DNA of 64,000 nucleotides from Propionivibrio limicola (GTDB lineage Bacteria; Pseudomonadota; Gammaproteobacteria; Burkholderiales; Rhodocyclaceae), in NCBI RefSeq assembly GCF_009469695.1, contig NZ_SSSR01000004.1, positions 100,237-164,236 of the forward strand. The letters run 5' to 3'. Each line of letters opens with the position of its first letter. Position 1 is the first letter of the stretch. Below the pieces are notes generated by a model. That model was not told where the DNA came from and ran no database searches. It saw only the letters and a list, made by a program, of their open reading frames with translations. The translations under genes were made by a program, and so were the position numbers. Below are positions 27,612-35,001 of the stretch, in pieces.

Positions 27612-28067
27612 ATGATCAACAGCATTGTCAGCGATTTCGAATTACCCGCCACCGGCGATCAACACTTCAAGCTCTCTGCCAACCAGGGGAAAACGGTCAT
27701 CCTCTACTTTTATCCGAAGGACAGTACCCCGGGCTGCACAACGGAAGCCCAGCAATTCCGCGACCTCCATGCCGAATTCGAGCAGGCGGGTTGCGTCATC
27801 GCCGGTATCTCCCGCGACAGTCTGCGTTCGCATGAAAACTTCAAAGCCAAACAGGAGCTTCCGTTTGCGCTGATTTCCGACGCTGAAGAGCAGCTTTGCA
27901 GCCAGTTCGGGGTCATCAAGGAGAAAAAAATGTACGGCAAACTGGTCCGGGGCATCGAGCGCAGCACCTTCGTGATCGACAAGAGCGGCGTACTCAGACA
28001 CGAATGGCGCGGCGTCAAGGCGCCCGGGCACGCACAGCAAGTGCTGGATTTCGTAAAAACGCTTTAA
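27612..28067 (+). CDS. bcp: Thioredoxin-dependent peroxiredoxin, Bcp/PrxQ type
   Basis: 151 residues. The peroxidatic Cys42 lies in FYPKDSTPGCTTEAQQF. The resolving Cys found five residues later in many PrxQ proteins is absent (Gln47), so it acts either as a 1-Cys enzyme or through Cys61. It reduces H2O2 and organic peroxides with thioredoxin; trxC and ahpC lie about 27 kb away. The start at 27612 opens the family N-terminus (NSIVSDFELPAT). The PIN-PhoH gene follows 45 bp downstream. Confidence 0.92.
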   Translation: MINSIVSDFELPATGDQHFKLSANQGKTVILYFYPKDSTPGCTTEAQQFRDLHAEFEQAGCVIAGISRDSLRSHENFKAKQELPFALISDAEEQLCSQFGVIKEKKMYGKLVRGIERSTFVIDKSGVLRHEWRGVKAPGHAQQVLDFVKTL

Positions 28068-28112
28068 CTTCATCAACGCCGACGCCAACATCCAACATTC
28101 GGAGACACACTC

Positions 28113-29543
28113 ATGGTTCAGAAGCCTGCAGCCAAGACCAAGCCAAAGAAAATCACGGCGCCGCACACGAAGCTTTTCGTCCTCGACACCAACGTTCTGT
28201 TGCACGATCCGACCTGTGTTTATCGCTTCGAGGAACACGACGTTTATCTGCCGATCAAAACGCTGGAGGAACTCGACAACAACAAGAAAGGCCTCTCCGA
28301 CGTTTCGCGCAACGCCCGGCAGGTCTCCCGCACACTCGACGAAATCGTCTGCAGTCAGGAAGACAGCATCCAGAACGGGATCGCCCTGTGCGAACTCTCC
28401 CACAAACTGGCCAGCGGTCGCCTCTTCCTGCAAACCGAAGCCATCTCGAACGAATTGCCGAGCGGACTGCCGACGGCCAAATCGGACAACCAGATTCTCG
28501 CCGTCGTCATCCACCTGCAACGCCTCAATCCGAATCGCTCGGTCATCCTGGTGTCGAAAGACATCAACATGCGCATCAAGGCGCGGGCGCTCGGTCTCGA
28601 AGCGCAGGACTACTTCAACGACAAGGTGCTGGAAGACATTGACCTGCTCTACAGCGGCGTCCGTGAATTGCCGGCCGATTTCTGGGATAAACACGGCCAG
28701 GGCATGGAATCCTGGAAGCAGGAAAGCCGCACGCTCTATCGCGTCAAGGGGCCGCTCAGTGCCAAGCTGCTGGTCAATGAATTCATTTACCAGGAAGGAC
28801 CGCAGCCGCTACACGCCATTGTTCGGGAGGTAGCGGGAAAAACAGCCCAGTTCGAAACGCTCATCGACTACACGCATCCGAAAAACAGCGTCTGGGGCAT
28901 CACCGCACGTAACCGCGAGCAGAACTTCGCTCTAAACCTTTTGATGGATCCGGAAATCGATTTCGTCAGCCTGCTCGGTCAGGCCGGAACCGGAAAAACG
29001 CTCCTCACCCTGGCCGCCGGATTGACGCAAGTGCTCGAAGCGAAGCGCTACTCGGAAATCATCATGACGCGCGTGACGGTACCGGTCGGCGAAGACATCG
29101 GCTTCTTGCCGGGAACAGAGGAGGAAAAAATGGGGCCATGGATGGGCGCGCTCGAGGACAATCTCGAAGTGCTCAACAAAACCGACAACGAAGGCGGCGA
29201 ATGGGGCCGCGCCGCAACACAGGATTTGATTCGTAGCCGCATCAAGATCAAGTCGCTCAACTTCATGCGCGGTCGAACCTTCCTCAACAAGTTTCTGATT
29301 ATCGACGAGGCGCAGAACCTGACGCCGAAGCAGATGAAGACGCTGATCACCCGCGCCGGCCCCGGCACCAAGGTCGTCTGCATGGGCAATATTGCGCAGA
29401 TCGATACCCCCTACCTGACCGAGGGAAGCTCCGGATTGACATACGTCGTCGACCGTTTCAAGGGATGGAGCCATTCGGGCCACATCACCCTGCAACGCGG
29501 TGAGCGTTCCCGCCTCGCTGATCACGCGGCGGAAGTGCTCTAA
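28113..29543 (+). CDS. PIN domain / PhoH-like ATPase fusion (YlaK type)
   Basis: 476 residues. The N-terminal PIN-like nuclease domain (residues about 20-160) opens with FVLDTNVLLHDP, giving a conserved acidic site, followed by KTLEELDNNKKG and KSDNQILAV. The C-terminal PhoH domain (about 240-476) has Walker A GQAGTGKT near residue 290, MTRVTVPVGEDIGFLPG, and Walker B FLIIDEAQNLTPKQMK. The domain combination matches PhoH2-like RNA helicase-nucleases, which unwind and cleave RNA. Separate from the ybeZ-type PhoH, which lacks the PIN domain. Possible partner genes are not evident nearby. Confidence 0.88.
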   Translation: MVQKPAAKTKPKKITAPHTKLFVLDTNVLLHDPTCVYRFEEHDVYLPIKTLEELDNNKKGLSDVSRNARQVSRTLDEIVCSQEDSIQNGIALCELSHKLASGRLFLQTEAISNELPSGLPTAKSDNQILAVVIHLQRLNPNRSVILVSKDINMRIKARALGLEAQDYFNDKVLEDIDLLYSGVRELPADFWDKHGQGMESWKQESRTLYRVKGPLSAKLLVNEFIYQEGPQPLHAIVREVAGKTAQFETLIDYTHPKNSVWGITARNREQNFALNLLMDPEIDFVSLLGQAGTGKTLLTLAAGLTQVLEAKRYSEIIMTRVTVPVGEDIGFLPGTEEEKMGPWMGALEDNLEVLNKTDNEGGEWGRAATQDLIRSRIKIKSLNFMRGRTFLNKFLIIDEAQNLTPKQMKTLITRAGPGTKVVCMGNIAQIDTPYLTEGSSGLTYVVDRFKGWSHSGHITLQRGERSRLADHAAEVL

Positions 29544-29692
29544 ACTGCGGCAGTGCTATACTCCGCCGCCAGTCGTGCCCTCCGGCACGGCTGATCCGTT
29601 TTTACAACCCATAGCCCGCGGCAAGCAACCTGGCGAAGTTCGTCAGGTCACCATTCGCCGCTGCAAGGCTCAAGAATTCAGGAGAGTCGAGC

Positions 29693-30970
29693 TTGAAACG
29701 ACGCGACTTCCTCGCTGCATCGGCAGTGCTTTCCTTCTTCACTGCAATCCCGGCGCTCGCCGCCAACAAAAAGAAAACGCCAGGCAAGCAGACAACAAAA
29801 AAGACATCGGCAAAAAAAACGACAAGCCGCAGCAAACCTTCGGCGAAAAAGGGTAAAAAAAGCAAAACCACAACGCGAAGCGTAGCCCGCCCGGCGCCCG
29901 AACCTGCCCAAACAGCGACCTACACCCCGCAACCGACCGAGGCGCCGAATGTCATCAGTCTTCCGGACGAGAAACCTGCGCAGTGGAAAACGTACGACAT
30001 ACGCACCGAAATAACGCTCAACCGGATCAACGGCAAGGTTCGCCTCTGGGTACCGCTCGCCCAGTACCGGGACACGCCTTGGGAACGCTCCTTCGGCCAT
30101 AGCTGGCAGGGCAACTTCCAGAGCGCCGGCATCTACCGTGACCCGATTGCGGACATGGAGGTTTTTTACGCAGACTGGGCCGATGGCGGGACCCAGCCGC
30201 AACTCCACCTGACAAGCCAGGTAGCGACACAGGACCGCAACTTCGACATCACCCGGCGCGGAGCCATCGCCGAGAGAGGTGAAGTCCTGCGCCGCAACCT
30301 CCAGGAAACTGCGCTTGTCCCCACCGACGGCATTGTCCGGCGGACCGCCGAGCAGGCAATTGGACGTATCAAAGACCCCTTGGCACAAGCGAAGGCGTTA
30401 TATGACTGGGTTGTCGATAACACTGAATATGACCCGGCGCAAAACCGCGTCGGTCATTCGAACATCGCCACCTTGCTCGAAAGCGGCAAGTTCCACGGGC
30501 GGAGCGCCGACATCGCCCTCCTCTTCGTCGGGCTTTGCCGCTCGATGGGCATCCCGGCGCGCCCCGTCTTCGGGCTGCGCCTGGATCGATCAAGACTGTT
30601 CGGCAGCCTCGGTGCCAGCGGCAATCTTCAAACCGCGCAGCACTGCCGGGCCGAGTTTTACAGCCCAGGCTATGGATGGATTGCCGTAAACCCGGCCGAT
30701 GTGCGCAAGGCGATTCGCGACGAAGGCTTGAGCAGCAGCGACTCCAGACTGACCGTTCTCAAGAAGCTTCTATTTGGCTTCTGGGAAATGAACTGGATCA
30801 GCTTTAACGCAGCGCAGGATGTCGCCCTGCGCGATTCGACGGGAAGCAAGCTGCCCTTTTTGCTTTACCCGGTCGTGGAAACGAATCAGGGCCGGTTCGA
30901 CAGCATGGACAGCAATTTAATGACCTATCGCGTCACGGCCAGCCGTTCGGACTACGAAACGACCGGGTAA
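29693..30970 (+). CDS. Exported transglutaminase-fold protein with degenerate catalytic triad
   Basis: 425 residues from a TTG start with AGGAGAG 6 nt upstream. The N-terminus MKRRDFLAAS with a hydrophobic stretch and AxA site looks like a twin-arginine or Sec signal. A lysine/threonine-rich linker (about 24-70) follows, then a transglutaminase-like core. In relatives the core reads G-K-C-A-D-I-N-A-L-F-V-G-L; here it is GRSADIALLFVGL, so the nucleophile position is Ser271. His317 is kept in QHCRAEFY, and the usual Asp is Asn333 in GWIAVNPADV. It may be a non-catalytic binding protein. No partner is adjacent; it converges on the outer-membrane protein gene. Confidence 0.75.
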   Translation: MKRRDFLAASAVLSFFTAIPALAANKKKTPGKQTTKKTSAKKTTSRSKPSAKKGKKSKTTTRSVARPAPEPAQTATYTPQPTEAPNVISLPDEKPAQWKTYDIRTEITLNRINGKVRLWVPLAQYRDTPWERSFGHSWQGNFQSAGIYRDPIADMEVFYADWADGGTQPQLHLTSQVATQDRNFDITRRGAIAERGEVLRRNLQETALVPTDGIVRRTAEQAIGRIKDPLAQAKALYDWVVDNTEYDPAQNRVGHSNIATLLESGKFHGRSADIALLFVGLCRSMGIPARPVFGLRLDRSRLFGSLGASGNLQTAQHCRAEFYSPGYGWIAVNPADVRKAIRDEGLSSSDSRLTVLKKLLFGFWEMNWISFNAAQDVALRDSTGSKLPFLLYPVVETNQGRFDSMDSNLMTYRVTASRSDYETTG

Positions 30971-30978
30971 AACACGCC

Positions 30979-32385
30979 TCAGAAAGCATAACGCAGTTCC
31001 GCATAGATGCGGTCGTTCTTGTCATAGCGCCCGAACAAGCCAAGTTCGGGCCCTTTGAAAATATCGATCCCCGTCACCAGCCGCCAGTTTCTTTCGAACG
31101 CCCAGGAGACTTTCGGCCGGAACAGCCAATCGGTGCGATTCAGACTGGCGATCCATAGCGCTTGTGCTTCGACCTTGTCGGTGAATTTGTGATTCAACAG
31201 CAAGCTGTATCCCTGCTCCCGCTTGTCGGAGATCAAGTCCGGATCGTGATCGAAGAACGTGCGCTCGAATAGTTGAACATTGAACCGCGTATCGGCTGGC
31301 AACGTAAAATCCAGACCCAGCGCCCAATCAAGCGTATTTTGCGCTACGACACCATCGACATCGCTCAGCCGGGTCACGCTGAACCGACGGCCTCGCGTAT
31401 AGACAGTCTCGGCCTTGAGCACGACATCCCCAAAGTCCTTGGCAAGCGTGCCACCATATTGGCTGATCCGATCGTGCCGAGCTTCGTAGATGAACGTTCC
31501 GGGAACGCTCGTCGCATCCCGATAGAAAGTCGGCGAAATGTCCATGCTCCGGTAAGTGAAGCCGGAGACATCCCAGCCATTCGCGAGCATCGACAACCGC
31601 AACCCATAATTGGTATTCGAGAGATTTCTCGTCGGAATATCTTCATTGCGATACTGAACATTTACGCCGGCCGGCTGCCATTGATGCGGGAAAAATTCCG
31701 CCCCGGGCTCGCCAATCTTGTCGTAAATGGCGACCGGAATCCACAAGAGTTCAGCGTGGAAATTGTCTTTGAAATATTCGGTACGGGCAGCCCATTGCGT
31801 AATCCTCATGGTATCGAATTCCGGCAGGATGAACTCACGCATATCCCGTGCAGAAACAACGTCGGCAAAAAACAGACCGACCATTTCCCCCCAAACCACG
31901 TGCTGTTTCCCGAAACGAAAATCCAGGTCTCCGGTCGAGACATCGAGATAATTCTCGCGCAGATCGAAATAGAAACGCTGGTCGTCGGCGACATCCCCTG
32001 GGTAAAAATCATCGATGCTAAAGACTGCGTCGTAATTCAAACGAGCCCCCAGCTTCCACTTGACGCCACCGCCCAGGTTGCCTTGCGAACTCAGATCAGC
32101 CCGCGTAAGCATTTTTGACCACTGCCCAGGCGACTCGAAAACCCGAGCCAGTTCGAACTGGAGATAGCCTTTTACGCCCGTCCCCGCTGATGGAGTTTTT
32201 TGTTCCTTGTCGCCAAACAAATCATCACGATCAAAAAAGACATCGTCCTCAGCGTCAGTGGACGGTAGTGATCGTTCGACAGCAGAGGCGGCAAGGGGTA
32301 TGGATAAAAGCGCTACAAACAGGAGGAGGACATCTCGGAGAAACACGTTCGTTCGCCTGTTGCGCTTCCAAAGCAAACTGTTCAT
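30979..32385 (-). CDS. DUF1302-like outer-membrane beta-barrel protein
   Basis: 468 residues with a signal peptide (LLLFVALLSIPLAASA). The mature protein is rich in alternating aromatic and polar strands, such as LDFRFGKQHVVWGEMVGLFFADVVS and INRTDWLF-like turns, and ends in YAELRYAF with the terminal Phe needed for BAM assembly. DUF1302 proteins are porin-like and often found near lipid or steroid metabolism and RND exporters; here no such genes flank it. The start at 32385 is supported by GAGGAA. Function beyond outer-membrane channel is unknown. Confidence 0.7.
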   Translation of the reverse strand: MNSLLWKRNRRTNVFLRDVLLLFVALLSIPLAASAVERSLPSTDAEDDVFFDRDDLFGDKEQKTPSAGTGVKGYLQFELARVFESPGQWSKMLTRADLSSQGNLGGGVKWKLGARLNYDAVFSIDDFYPGDVADDQRFYFDLRENYLDVSTGDLDFRFGKQHVVWGEMVGLFFADVVSARDMREFILPEFDTMRITQWAARTEYFKDNFHAELLWIPVAIYDKIGEPGAEFFPHQWQPAGVNVQYRNEDIPTRNLSNTNYGLRLSMLANGWDVSGFTYRSMDISPTFYRDATSVPGTFIYEARHDRISQYGGTLAKDFGDVVLKAETVYTRGRRFSVTRLSDVDGVVAQNTLDWALGLDFTLPADTRFNVQLFERTFFDHDPDLISDKREQGYSLLLNHKFTDKVEAQALWIASLNRTDWLFRPKVSWAFERNWRLVTGIDIFKGPELGLFGRYDKNDRIYAELRYAF

Positions 32386-32481
32386 GCCAATTTCCTCATA
32401 GCAGGTCACCACCGGCCGTAGCCGGAGAAGCAAAGGCCAGCCGGGACTTCTGAATGACTCCGAAACGCCATGTGATGCAAC

Positions 32482-32808
32482 TCACGTTCGATCCGGCGCC
32501 AATCCCGCCAGTGCCAGGGTAATAGCTTCGGCATTCGTGGGGCGAACGAGGCGTTCGATCTCTTGCCCATCCTTGAGGAAAACAAGCGTCGGCCAAAGCT
32601 TGATGCGATACGAACGCCCTAACGGCCGCCCGGGGCCATCTTCGACACGGATGTGGCGTACGCCCGAATAAGGCGCGAGTGCTGCCGCAACCAATGGAGA
32701 AGCCGCCTGACAGTGGCCACACCAATTGGCACCGAATTCAAGGACCACAACTCCGGGAATGGCATCGACGTCTGCTCTGCCGAGTTCTTCGTTAGCGTAG
32801 GGATTCAT
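32482..32808 (-). CDS. Thioredoxin-fold protein with WCGHC active site
   Basis: 108 residues, cytoplasmic (no signal). The redox motif FGANWCGHCQAASP sits near residue 30, and the cis-Pro is in KLWPTLVFLKDGQEI. CGHC is the PDI-type motif, more oxidising than CGPC of TrxA. ATG 32808 has GGAGAAG just upstream; the TTG at 32820 is less likely. It sits between the barrel gene and HDOD on the same strand. Confidence 0.85.
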   Translation of the reverse strand: MNPYANEELGRADVDAIPGVVVLEFGANWCGHCQAASPLVAAALAPYSGVRHIRVEDGPGRPLGRSYRIKLWPTLVFLKDGQEIERLVRPTNAEAITLALAGLAPDRT

Positions 32809-32870
32809 ACACTTCTCCAAGTTGGGAGGGTTATGGACAGGACGCCACCAATCCGGGCCACGGCGCCTTC

Positions 32871-33761
32871 TCAGTTGAAAGTTGCCATGATTTCACGTGC
32901 ATCGGCTTCCACTTCAGGCATGATTGTGGCGAATTCACTGCGAATCTGCTCGAAGACATTCGTTCGTTCTTTAGCCTGGTCTTCCTCGTCTTCGAAATAC
33001 ACCCACTCGTGGGAAATACCAGCCACGATATTGGCCACGTAGACGACATCGCTGAGGGTATTCAACCTGATCGGCAACGGTCTGGGACGATCATGATCCA
33101 CCGTCGCCTCGACAATCTCCTCGGGCAAGCCCAGGGCATTGAGCAGCGTCACGCCGATCCCCTCGTGCCACTGCATGATGAGATGCTTCACCGTATCAGG
33201 ACGCATCCGGAGTTCGGGATACTGGGCGGCCCGGTAAAGCATGTAAAAAGCCCCAAGATCATGGACAAGCCCCGCCAGCATCGCTTCATCGGGGTTCACG
33301 CGCGTGCGGGTACGTGCAAGATGACGTGCAGCGGCGGCCGTCGTGATGGTGTGCTCCCATAGCAGATTGGTGAAATCGCGGAACTGAACGAGTTCTTTGG
33401 CATGCACGATCTGCCCCATGGCAATTGCCAGCGTTGTAGAGCGAACCACCTTGATGCCGAGACGGGCAATCGCGGCGGGCACATCGCGTACCGGACTCCC
33501 GCTCGCGTTATAAAACGCCGAATTGGCGAGCCGCATCAGCTTGGAAGCCACCAACGGCTCCACGCCGACCACGGCAGCTATCTGTGGAATGGACACATCG
33601 GGGTTCTGCAGCTCTTTACGTAGCCGCAAAGTGACGTCAAAGCAGGTCGGAAAGACCACATCGCCGGCCAGTTCCCTGGCAATGTCTTCGAGCATCCGGA
33701 AACGTTGGGCGTTAAGCGCTTCCCCGACCTTGTTTTCTTCTGGATTATCTTGCGTAGTCAT
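32871..33761 (-). CDS. HDOD domain signalling protein
   Basis: 296 residues. The HDOD domain (about 35-240) shows PTCFDVTLRLRKELQNPDVS, ISQIAAVV-like and LMRLANSAFYN motifs, and LVHDLGAFYMLYRA, a degenerate HD site. HDOD proteins are non-hydrolytic relatives of HD phosphohydrolases used in c-di-GMP and other signalling. It lies upstream of the thioredoxin gene by 62 bp on the same strand. Confidence 0.85.
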   Translation of the reverse strand: MTTQDNPEENKVGEALNAQRFRMLEDIARELAGDVVFPTCFDVTLRLRKELQNPDVSIPQIAAVVGVEPLVASKLMRLANSAFYNASGSPVRDVPAAIARLGIKVVRSTTLAIAMGQIVHAKELVQFRDFTNLLWEHTITTAAAARHLARTRTRVNPDEAMLAGLVHDLGAFYMLYRAAQYPELRMRPDTVKHLIMQWHEGIGVTLLNALGLPEEIVEATVDHDRPRPLPIRLNTLSDVVYVANIVAGISHEWVYFEDEEDQAKERTNVFEQIRSEFATIMPEVEADAREIMATFN

Positions 33762-34091
33762 CGTAATTTTGTACTTGCCGTATTCGGAGGATTCAGAGGA
33801 AAAGGCAGTGCATCTTCAGGCACCGGGCGAAAGCGGATTTACCCCCGGCGGACATGATTTCGAATTCAATCTTAGCATTTCCATTACCAACGCAATCGCT
33901 CCGATTTTCCGGGAAAATCCCGAGAGAAACAGGATTGCGAAAGGATTGCCGCCAACAGCTTTTGCGCGGCATGCTATATTGATATGCTGTTCGGCAACGC
34001 CAGTCCGCTGCTTACCAAATGCCCATTGATAGAGCCAAGATGATGTCGAGGACTTGTTCATAATGAAAGCCATCCCGCAGGGCCTGGTTCC
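33762..34091. other. 330-bp divergent intergenic region
   Basis: Separates the leftward HDOD gene from the rightward binding-protein gene. It contains the perfect palindrome GATTTTCCGGGAAAATC at 33903-33919 and an AT-rich TATATTGATATG stretch near 33975 that could be a -10 region for the rightward gene. No RNA gene, repeat or further ORF was seen. Confidence 0.5.
33903..33919. promoter_or_regulatory. Perfect 17-bp palindrome, possible operator
   Basis: GATTTTCC-G-GGAAAATC is an exact inverted repeat with a single central base, in the divergent promoter region. It has no T-tract after it, so a protein-binding site is more likely than a terminator. The regulator is unknown. Confidence 0.35.
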
Positions 34092-34982
34092 ATGAACCTC
34101 TGCATCAAAAAAGTGGTGTTGTGTCTGTTTGCGCTGATCAGCCTTAGCGCCAGTGCGCAGGATCTGGCCGAAATCCGCTCGCGCGGAGTATTGCGTCACC
34201 TTGGCGTACCCTATGCACGTTTCGTCATCGGCAACGACAGCGGCCTTGATGCCGAAGTCATCCAGCTGTTTGCCAAACACATCGGCGTTCGCTACGAATA
34301 CGTGCCCACCGATTGGCACAACGTGATCGAAGATCTGATCGGCCAAGGCATTCAGTACAAACCCGTCGTGCACGCTCACGGCAGTCGCCCGATCAAAGGA
34401 GACATCGTTGGCAACGGCCTGACCATCCTGCCAGCACGTGAGGCGTTGATCGATTACTCGGTACCGACATTCCCCTCGGCCGTCTGGCTGCTTACACGCG
34501 CCGATTTTCCGGTTGAACCGATCAAACCGAGCGGAAACATCACCACCGACATCGAGGCAACCAAGGCAAAACTTACGCATGGTTCCACGTTCGTGATGGA
34601 AAACACTTGCCTTGATTCGAAAGCATACGGCCTTGATGGCAAGGGCTATCGGTTGCTTCAATTCACCAAGAGCATCAACCTCAACGACATCGTTCCGGCC
34701 GTTCTCAAACGCGAAGCCGACATGACGCTACTGGACGTGCCAGACGTGATCGTGGCAATGGAAAAATGGCCGGGGCAGATCAAGATTATCGGGCCTGTTT
34801 CCGGCGAACAGCGCATGGGCATCGCCTTCCGCAAAACATCTCCGGCCCTGCGCCAGGCGTTTAACGAGTTTTTCGTCAAGCTGCAAAACGACGGAACCTA
34901 CATGAGACTCGTCAAAAAGTACTACCGTGCAGCGCCACGCTACTTGCCGGATTACTTCCGCAACATCCCTGGCGAACGCTAG
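34092..34982 (+). CDS. Periplasmic solute-binding protein (SBP_bac_3) paired with a hybrid kinase
   Basis: 296 residues with a signal peptide of about 22 residues (LFALISLSASAQ). The mature domain follows the family 3 fold: IRSRGVLRHLGVPYARFVIGNDSGLDAEVIQLFAKHIG opens it (split here across residues 28-65), and NGLTILPAREALIDYSVPTF gives the hinge. There is no ABC permease or ATPase nearby. The hybrid histidine kinase starts 19 bp downstream, so it probably presents ligand to the kinase rather than to a transporter. Confidence 0.82.
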   Translation: MNLCIKKVVLCLFALISLSASAQDLAEIRSRGVLRHLGVPYARFVIGNDSGLDAEVIQLFAKHIGVRYEYVPTDWHNVIEDLIGQGIQYKPVVHAHGSRPIKGDIVGNGLTILPAREALIDYSVPTFPSAVWLLTRADFPVEPIKPSGNITTDIEATKAKLTHGSTFVMENTCLDSKAYGLDGKGYRLLQFTKSINLNDIVPAVLKREADMTLLDVPDVIVAMEKWPGQIKIIGPVSGEQRMGIAFRKTSPALRQAFNEFFVKLQNDGTYMRLVKKYYRAAPRYLPDYFRNIPGER

Positions 34983-35001
34983 GACCCTGACAGTCGTCGC
35001 C

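Noticed and set aside
33830..33870. Possible c-di-GMP or other riboswitch upstream of the HDOD/binding-protein genes
   Set aside because: The GGGCGAAAGCGG stretch has no matching tetraloop-receptor or conserved core; only a short CCGGG/CCCGG pairing.
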